A stretch of DNA of 18,991 nucleotides from Sterolibacterium sp052034445 (lineage in GTDB: Bacteria; Pseudomonadota; Gammaproteobacteria; Burkholderiales; Rhodocyclaceae), in contig JBPOIN010000012.1 in assembly GCA_052034445.1 (NCBI GenBank), forward strand, positions 1 to 18,991. Reading direction: 5' to 3'. Below, one piece after another: positions 14,511-18,991 of the stretch (positions are counted from its first letter, which is position 1; the number at the start of each line of letters is the position of its first letter). The translations under genes were made by a program, and so were the position numbers. Below the pieces are notes generated by a model that was not told the origin of the DNA, did no database searches, and worked only from the letters and a program-made list of their open reading frames with translations.

Positions 14511-15965
14511 ATGACACAAGATAATTCTGAAGTTTCGAAGAGGCTCGGCTTGGAGCAGAAGCCTCATGGAGTTTTGGCGCACCTGCGCCTTCAGCAGCTG
14601 AACCCGTTTGCGCGCACCGGCGAGAGTCTGAACCCATTCACGATGACGACGCAGCAAGTCGATGACGATCGGATTCAGGATTTCATTGTCGATGCCGATG
14701 CGGCTTCAGTTGCCCAGGACCCTTTGCAGATGCGGCGCGGCATCTGGATTTTGCTAGGGGCTGTGGCGGTTTTTTTCCTTTGGGCGATGCTTGCGCAAGT
14801 CGATGAGTTGACCAGGGGCGAGGGACGGGTGATTCCTGCGCGTCAGGTTCAGGTGATTCAGAGTCTGGACGGCGGCATCGTCGGGGAAATTCTCGTCAAG
14901 GAGGGTGACACGGTCAAGGAGGGGCAGCCGCTGATCAAGATCGACGAGACGCGATTCATTTCCGACCTCAAGGGGAGTCGTGCGACCTATCTTGCCCTGC
15001 AAGCCAAAGCTGCGCGTCTGCGTGCGATTGCCGAGGGTATGCCGTTCGATCCCCCTTCTGAGCTCGTCAAGGAAGAGCCGGCACTGGTCGAGCAGGAGCG
15101 GGCGTTGTATATGAATCGCAAGGCCGAACTCGAAGCTCAGATCGGCATCGCGCGGCAGCAGTTGGCGCAACGCAGTCATGAGCTCGAAGAGGTGCGGGCG
15201 CGGCGCGAGCAGGCGTCGCAGAGCTTTGAGTTGACCTCGAAAGAATTGAACTTGACGCGGCCGCTACTGCAGTCGGGAGCCGTATCGGATGTCGATTTGT
15301 TGCGTCTGGAACGCGATGTTTCGCGTTTCAGGGGGGAGCGCGATCAGGCCAGCGCCCAGCTCACGCGAATTCAGTCGGCGATTTCCGAAGCCTTGCGGAA
15401 AATTGAAGGGGTGGAACTGGACTTTCGCAATCAGGCGCGTACCGAGCTTGCAGACACCCAGGGCAAGCTCAAAAGTCTCAACGAAGGCAACGTGGCACTT
15501 TCCGATCGCGTCAAGCAGGCGGTTCTCAAGTCTCCCGTGCATGGTACGGTGAAGCGCCTGCTGGTAAATACTGTTGGCGGTGTGGTTCAGCCGGGCCGTG
15601 ACATACTTGAAATCGTGCCGCTCGAGGATGCGTTGCTGCTTGAGGCGCGCGTCTCGCCGCGCGATATTGCCTTTCTGCATCCGGGGCAGAAGGCGTTCGT
15701 CAAATTTACGGCGTATGACTTTTCAATTTACGGCGGTCTCGAGGGGGCGCTGGAACATATCGGTGCCGATTCGGTGATCGATGAAAAGGGAAATGCCTTT
15801 TACCTGGTGCGTGTCAGGACCCTCAAGTCCAGTTTGGGTGAGAATCTGCCGATCATCCCCGGCATGGTGGCCGAGGTGAGTATTCTGACCGGAAAGAAAT
15901 CAATCCTGAGTTATTTGCTTAAACCGGTTCTCAAGGCCAAGCAACACGCCCTGACCGAAAGATGA
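14511..15965 (+). CDS. HlyD-family type I secretion periplasmic adaptor (LapC type)
   Basis: Membrane fusion protein linking the ABC exporter to a TolC-type outer-membrane channel. The 484-residue product has an unusually long cytoplasmic N-terminus (about 1-75), one membrane helix (about 77-95), then the lipoyl half-motif GRVIPARQVQVIQSLDGGIV with EGDTVKEGQPL, a long coiled-coil hairpin (about 155-320), the second lipoyl half (VLKSPVHGTVKRLLVNTVGGVVQPG) and a beta-barrel end (ILEIVPLEDALLLEARV, IIPGMVAEVSILTGKKS). The start at 14511 follows AGGAAGGGGGGG and lies 2 bases past the exporter stop, so the two are translationally coupled. Met45 and Met74 are possible internal starts. The matching outer-membrane channel is not in the window. 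Confidence 0.92.
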   Translation: MTQDNSEVSKRLGLEQKPHGVLAHLRLQQLNPFARTGESLNPFTMTTQQVDDDRIQDFIVDADAASVAQDPLQMRRGIWILLGAVAVFFLWAMLAQVDELTRGEGRVIPARQVQVIQSLDGGIVGEILVKEGDTVKEGQPLIKIDETRFISDLKGSRATYLALQAKAARLRAIAEGMPFDPPSELVKEEPALVEQERALYMNRKAELEAQIGIARQQLAQRSHELEEVRARREQASQSFELTSKELNLTRPLLQSGAVSDVDLLRLERDVSRFRGERDQASAQLTRIQSAISEALRKIEGVELDFRNQARTELADTQGKLKSLNEGNVALSDRVKQAVLKSPVHGTVKRLLVNTVGGVVQPGRDILEIVPLEDALLLEARVSPRDIAFLHPGQKAFVKFTAYDFSIYGGLEGALEHIGADSVIDEKGNAFYLVRVRTLKSSLGENLPIIPGMVAEVSILTGKKSILSYLLKPVLKAKQHALTER

Positions 15966-15975
15966 GGAGAATTGC

Positions 15976-16578
15976 ATGGATGTCGATATTTTCATCAGTC
16001 AGAGTTCTTTTTATCCGTGTCGCTGGAAAGAAGCGTTCCCGGGGGCTGGGTTTGTTGATCAGGCGCCTGCCAGAGAGCCTGGTCCTGGCGCCATTCTGTG
16101 GTTGCACAATATGCTGCCGAGTGCATTGGACCTGAAGTGGGCGCCGGGGCGTCGCTGGTTCATTGTCGTGATGGACGATCAGCCGAGCGAGGAACGGGGG
16201 CTTGAGGCGCTGTCGCTCGGCGCTTCGGGTTACTGCAATGCGTATGCGAGTCCGGATGTTTTGCGCGAAGTGGCATCGGTTGTCAGAAGCCATGGATTGT
16301 GGGTCGGTGAAGCCTTGTTGCGTCGTCTGGTTTCCTCGATTGCCCAAGTGGTCGGGGCGAACGATGCGCAACGCCAGCATCCGCAGTTGCAGATGCTCTC
16401 GGAACGTGAGCGCGAGGTGGCGTTGTGCGTGGCGAATGGTGAAAGTAACAAGGAAATTGCGCGCAAGCTGGATCTTGCCGAGCGAACAGTCAAGGCACAT
16501 CTCACCGCTGTTTTTGAGCAACTCAAAGTCCGCGATCGTCTGCAGCTAGCCTTGTTGCTCAAAACCTTGGGTCGGTAG
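15976..16578 (+). CDS. LuxR/NarL-type transcription regulator with degenerate receiver
   Basis: A 200-residue DNA-binding protein. The C-terminal part (about 138-198) is a typical LuxR helix-turn-helix: LSEREREVALCVANGESNKEIA, then RTVKAHLTAVFEQL. The N-terminal part has the second half of a receiver fold (LEALSLGASGYCNAYASPDVLREVASVV), but the phospho-acceptor is replaced: ILWLHNMLPS puts His44 where Asp is expected, and the conserved Lys after GASGY is absent (Ala89). The acidic pair at the receiver start is missing too. It should therefore act without normal phosphorylation, like CsgD/VpsT-type pseudo-receivers, although their W-x-S/T-R c-di-GMP motif is not seen. An AGGAG site lies before the ATG, 10 bases after the adaptor gene, so it is in the secretion operon and probably regulates it or its cargo. 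Confidence 0.88.
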   Translation: MDVDIFISQSSFYPCRWKEAFPGAGFVDQAPAREPGPGAILWLHNMLPSALDLKWAPGRRWFIVVMDDQPSEERGLEALSLGASGYCNAYASPDVLREVASVVRSHGLWVGEALLRRLVSSIAQVVGANDAQRQHPQLQMLSEREREVALCVANGESNKEIARKLDLAERTVKAHLTAVFEQLKVRDRLQLALLLKTLGR

Positions 16579-16583
16579 GCAGA

Positions 16584-16604
16584 GGTTCTTCCTGATTGAG
16601 AACC
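16584..16604. terminator. Weak bidirectional hairpin between converging genes
   Basis: GGTTCT (16584-16589) pairs with AGAACC (16599-16604) around a 9-base loop, inside the 30-base gap between the converging LuxR-type gene and ald. No T-run follows on either side, so intrinsic termination is doubtful. It may end transcripts jointly with other factors or only stabilise 3' ends. Confidence 0.3.
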
Positions 16605-16608
16605 CGCC

Positions 16609-17712
16609 CTAGAGTTGCGGCGGTGCATACGGCCGTCCGACATCCTGTGCCAGGCCGGCGTGAGTGACTGTTCCCCGGTGAATTTGCAGGCCATCCCTGA
16701 GTCCCGGATCGTTTTCCAGCGCTTGTTTCAGACCCGCATTCGCGAGTGCCAACGCTTGCGGTAGCGTGGCTTGGGCTAGCGCCAGCGTGGCAGTGCGGGC
16801 GACGGCGGCCGGCATGTTGGGCACGCAGTAATGCACCACGCCTTCGGCCGTGAATAGCGGATCGGTGTGCGAGGTGGGGGTCGAGGCTTCGCTGATGCCG
16901 CCCTGATCGATGCCTACATCGACGATCACGCTGCCTGGGCGCATCTGTTTGAGCAGGCTGCGCGAGACCAAGCGTGGCGACAGCTTGCCAGGAATCAGCA
17001 CGGCGCCGATGACGAGATCGGCATCGCGAATCGCTGTTTCGAGTGTTGATGCGTCACTGACACTGGTCTTGATGCGGCCACGATACAGCGCATCGAGTTG
17101 TTCGAGCCGCGCGACATTCTTGTCGAGTACCGTGACATCGGCGCCCATGCCGACAGCAATCTGGGTCGCATTTGCGCCGACACTGCCGGCGCCGATGATG
17201 GCAACCTTGGCGGCCGGGACCCCCGGGACGCCGCCCAGCAGTACGCCACTGCCGCCATTCGCCATCTGCAGCGCCCATGCGCCCACCTGTGGCGCGAGGC
17301 GTCCGGCAATCCGGGACATCGGGGCCAGCAGCGGTAGATCGCCATGTGCATCGGTGACTGTTTCGAAAGCAACGCAGGAGACCTTGCAATCCAGCATGTG
17401 TTGCAGCAGATCAGGGGCGGGAGCCAAGTGCTGGTAGCAATACAAAATCTGGTCGGGTCTGGTCAGCGAAAGTTCACTGGCTTGAAGTTCCTTGACCTTG
17501 ATGATCATCTCGGCTTGATAGACCGCGGCTGCCGTGGCTGCGATTTTGGCGCCAGCGGCGATGTAAGCCGCGTCCGCGAAACCGACCTTCGCGCCGGCCT
17601 GGGTTTCGATCAGGACTTCGTGACCGGCCTGTGTGAGAGCATAGGCGCCAGCAGGCGTGAGGCCAACGCGGTATTCGTGATTTTTGATTTCCTTCGGGCA
17701 GCCGATGATCAT
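16609..17712 (-). CDS. ald: Alanine dehydrogenase (NAD)
   Basis: Reversible oxidative deamination of L-alanine to pyruvate and ammonia with NAD in the cytosol. The 367-residue product has the usual length. It starts MIIGCPKEIKNHEYRVGLTP, with the conserved substrate Arg15. Lys74 in VKELQ and His95 in YQHLAP match the catalytic Lys and His. The NAD-binding fold has VAIIGAGSVGANATQIAVGMGADVTVLD (about 169-196), and HYCVPNMPAAVARTAT is the family C-terminal signature. An ideal ribosome site (AAGGAG, 7 bases before the ATG) supports the start. It lies 43 bases after pyrD on the same strand and may be co-transcribed. No Lrp/AsnC-type regulator is adjacent. Confidence 0.96.
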   Translation of the reverse strand: MIIGCPKEIKNHEYRVGLTPAGAYALTQAGHEVLIETQAGAKVGFADAAYIAAGAKIAATAAAVYQAEMIIKVKELQASELSLTRPDQILYCYQHLAPAPDLLQHMLDCKVSCVAFETVTDAHGDLPLLAPMSRIAGRLAPQVGAWALQMANGGSGVLLGGVPGVPAAKVAIIGAGSVGANATQIAVGMGADVTVLDKNVARLEQLDALYRGRIKTSVSDASTLETAIRDADLVIGAVLIPGKLSPRLVSRSLLKQMRPGSVIVDVGIDQGGISEASTPTSHTDPLFTAEGVVHYCVPNMPAAVARTATLALAQATLPQALALANAGLKQALENDPGLRDGLQIHRGTVTHAGLAQDVGRPYAPPQL

Positions 17713-17755
17713 GATGGGGCTCCTTATGGTTGCATTGGTTTGGTCAGACTGTCGA

Positions 17756-18763
17756 TTATTGGGTCGCAGCGATGCACTCGCTGATCAAGTCCGGGCCGCG
17801 ATACACAAGACCGCTGTAGATTTGCACGAGTTTAGCGCCAGCATCCAGCTTGGCCCTGGCTTTGGCGCCGTCGACGATGCCGCCAGCTGCGATGATGGGC
17901 AGTTCATTCGCCAGAGCCTTGGCCAGTGCCGCGACGACCGCCGTGGATTTGTCGAACAGCGGGGCGCCCGATAAACCGCCGGTTTCCCCGGCGTGGCGCA
18001 GTCCTTCCACGCCAGATCGATCGAGCGTGGTGTTGGTGGCAATTACGGCGTCAATTTCGTGACGGCGTAGCGCGCTGGCGATGTTGTCAATTTGTGCGTC
18101 GTCGAGATCCGGCGCAATTTTGAGGGCCAGCGGCACATAACGTCCGTGCTGATCAGCAAGCCCGCACTGGCGCTGTTTGAGAAGGCTCAGCAAATGATCA
18201 AGTTCGCTTTCGCTCTGTAGTTGACGCAAATTCTTGGTATTCGGCGAAGAGATATTGACCGTGATATAGCTGGCCAGCGGATACACCTTGTCGAGACAGG
18301 CCAGGTAGTCGTCGGCGGCATTTTCGATCGGGGTTATCGCATTCTTGCCAATATTGATGCCCAGAATACCGCGAAATCTGGCGGCTCTGACATTCGCCAG
18401 TAGCGCATCCACTCCGTGATTGTTGAAACCCATGCGATTGATGATGGCCTGCTTTTCCGGCAAGCGAAACAGGCGCGGTTTTGGATTTCCGGGTTGCGGT
18501 TTCGGTGTGATTGTGCCGATTTCGACAAAACCGAAGCCCAATTTAGCCAAGCCGTCGATGGCTTCGCCAATCTTGTCGAGACCGGCGGCCAGACCGACGC
18601 GGTTCGGGAAGTCCAGGCCCATCACACTCGTTGTGGCGGAAGGCGGTAGGGGCGGGGAGGGCAGCAGACAGCCAAAACGATGTAAACCGGCGATGGTCAG
18701 TTCGTGTGCGGTTTCGGCATCGAGTGAAAACAGCAAGGAACGCGCTAGGTGGTAAGGCAGCAT
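17756..18763 (-). CDS. pyrD: Dihydroorotate dehydrogenase (quinone), class 2
   Basis: Fourth step of pyrimidine synthesis: oxidises dihydroorotate to orotate, passing electrons through FMN to membrane quinones. The 335-residue product begins with the amphipathic membrane-associating helix of class 2 enzymes (YHLARSLLFSLDAETAHELT). It then shows the FMN-barrel motifs VGLAAGLDK, FVEIGTITPKPQPGNPKPRLFR, NRMGFNN, GINIGKN, TVNISSPNTKNLRQLQ with the catalytic Ser (172-173), IATNTT, GGLSG, IIAAGGI and KLVQIYSGLVYRGP. Class 2 members use this Ser where class 1 uses Cys. GGAA lies about 9 bases before the ATG at 18763. Transcribed divergently from the strong promoter at 18873; ald follows downstream. 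Confidence 0.96.
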   Translation of the reverse strand: MLPYHLARSLLFSLDAETAHELTIAGLHRFGCLLPSPPLPPSATTSVMGLDFPNRVGLAAGLDKIGEAIDGLAKLGFGFVEIGTITPKPQPGNPKPRLFRLPEKQAIINRMGFNNHGVDALLANVRAARFRGILGINIGKNAITPIENAADDYLACLDKVYPLASYITVNISSPNTKNLRQLQSESELDHLLSLLKQRQCGLADQHGRYVPLALKIAPDLDDAQIDNIASALRRHEIDAVIATNTTLDRSGVEGLRHAGETGGLSGAPLFDKSTAVVAALAKALANELPIIAAGGIVDGAKARAKLDAGAKLVQIYSGLVYRGPDLISECIAATQ

Positions 18764-18788
18764 GTGATGAATTCCGGCGTTGAGGGAG

Positions 18789-18818
18789 ATTATCTTCAGT
18801 TGAGAAACAATAACGCAA
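18789..18818 (-). promoter_or_regulatory. Candidate promoter for pyrD(-ald)
   Basis: On the minus strand TTGCGT (18813-18818) and GATAAT (18789-18794, 5 of 6 to consensus) are 18 bases apart. The start point near 18782 would leave a leader of only about 20 bases before the pyrD ATG. The -35 is a half match. No pyrimidine attenuator or stem-loop leader is visible. Confidence 0.4.
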
Positions 18819-18841
18819 TCCTTGGCTTAAGTGCGGAAACT

Positions 18842-18907
18842 GCACAAAAATGAAATTTTCTTGAAAAAAGTGTTGACGGGTTAAAAAGCGTAGGTATAAT
18901 TCGGCCC
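18842..18907 (+). promoter_or_regulatory. Very strong promoter with UP element, rRNA-operon type
   Basis: TTGACG (18873-18878) and a perfect TATAAT (18895-18900) are spaced by 16 bases. An A/T-rich tract (about 18842-18872) lies directly upstream like an UP element, and a GC-rich discriminator TCGGCCC (18901-18907) follows the -10. This combination (near-consensus core, UP element, GC-rich discriminator) is typical of growth-rate and ppGpp-controlled stable-RNA promoters. The transcript runs rightward out of the window. No ORF begins in the remaining 84 bases, consistent with an rRNA or tRNA leader. That the target is an rRNA operon is inference. Confidence 0.8.
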
Positions 18908-18908
18908 T

Positions 18909-18939
18909 CTCGTTGCTGACGAACAAACGCAGCGACGAG
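18909..18939 (+). other. Leader hairpin of the rightward transcript
   Basis: CTCGTTGCTG (18909-18918) pairs with CAGCGACGAG (18930-18939), 10 pairs including one G-U, with an 11-base loop. It sits at the predicted 5' end of the RNA. No T-run follows. A second small stem (CGCC/GGCG) with an AAATA loop lies near 18968-18980. Such structured, non-coding 5' leaders fit an rRNA precursor but could also be a different regulatory leader. Confidence 0.5.
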
Positions 18940-18991
18940 GAAAAGGAAGCGAACAGGCAGTGATTGTCGCCAAATAGGCGGTGAAAAGATC

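Noticed and set aside
18860..18866. CTTGAAA as a third sigma-32 -35 element
   Set aside because: No CCCCAT-like element follows at 11-16 bases; the stretch is better explained as the A/T-rich UP region of the strong promoter.
1..18991. CRISPR arrays, insertion sequences, tRNA genes, prophage or toxin-antitoxin genes
   Set aside because: No periodic repeats, terminal inverted repeats, transposase or integrase frames, or cloverleaf sequences were seen in the read-through.

Overview
This GC-rich window reads as a chromosomal segment of a betaproteobacterium, most likely of the Rhodocyclales (Dechloromonas/Azonexus type). The basis is gene content and the look of the proteins: grpE-dnaK, glutaryl-CoA dehydrogenase, a class II ribonucleotide reductase, a MaoC-phosphotransacylase fusion with acetate kinase, a LapB/LapC-type secretion pair, alanine dehydrogenase and class 2 PyrD. 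No database search was possible, so the placement is inference. I see no insertion sequence, prophage, CRISPR array or tRNA.

Layout. (1) 1-1718, minus: grpE then dnaK (dnaK is cut by the window start). Two heat-shock sigma-32-type promoters of identical geometry are present, one before grpE and one in the grpE-dnaK gap. (2) 1858-3057, plus: stand-alone gcdH. (3) 3214-6203, plus: a small alanine-rich disordered protein followed closely by a membrane-anchored PAS-PAS-PAS-GGDEF-EAL protein whose catalytic motifs for both making and breaking c-di-GMP look intact. (4) 6271-9251, minus: nrdJ with a clear intrinsic terminator and a candidate NrdR operator upstream. (5) 9444-12099, minus: the MaoC-PTA fusion gene followed by ackA. 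(6) 12100-12351: an AT-rich divergent control region with a tandem 18-bp repeat. (7) 12352-16578, plus: type I secretion ATPase/permease, HlyD-type adaptor and a LuxR-type regulator with a degenerate receiver, spaced 2 and 10 bases apart. (8) 16609-18763, minus: pyrD then ald. (9) 18764-18991: a divergent control region with a very strong promoter resembling a stable-RNA (rRNA) promoter, whose transcript runs off the right edge.

How the genes work together. GrpE and DnaK form the Hsp70 chaperone with its nucleotide exchange factor. GcdH yields crotonyl-CoA, and the MaoC half of the fusion could hydrate short enoyl-CoAs. The PTA half plus AckA can convert an acyl-CoA to the free acid with ATP gain. 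The secretion pair resembles exporters of large biofilm adhesins, but neither the adhesin, the outer-membrane channel nor the LapD/LapG control pair is in the window. The GGDEF-EAL gene 6 kb away gives a c-di-GMP theme, but no direct link is shown. The points most worth a second look are the three-gene secretion/pseudo-receiver cluster with its tandem repeat, the extra dnaK promoter, the NrdR-like boxes and the disordered small protein.
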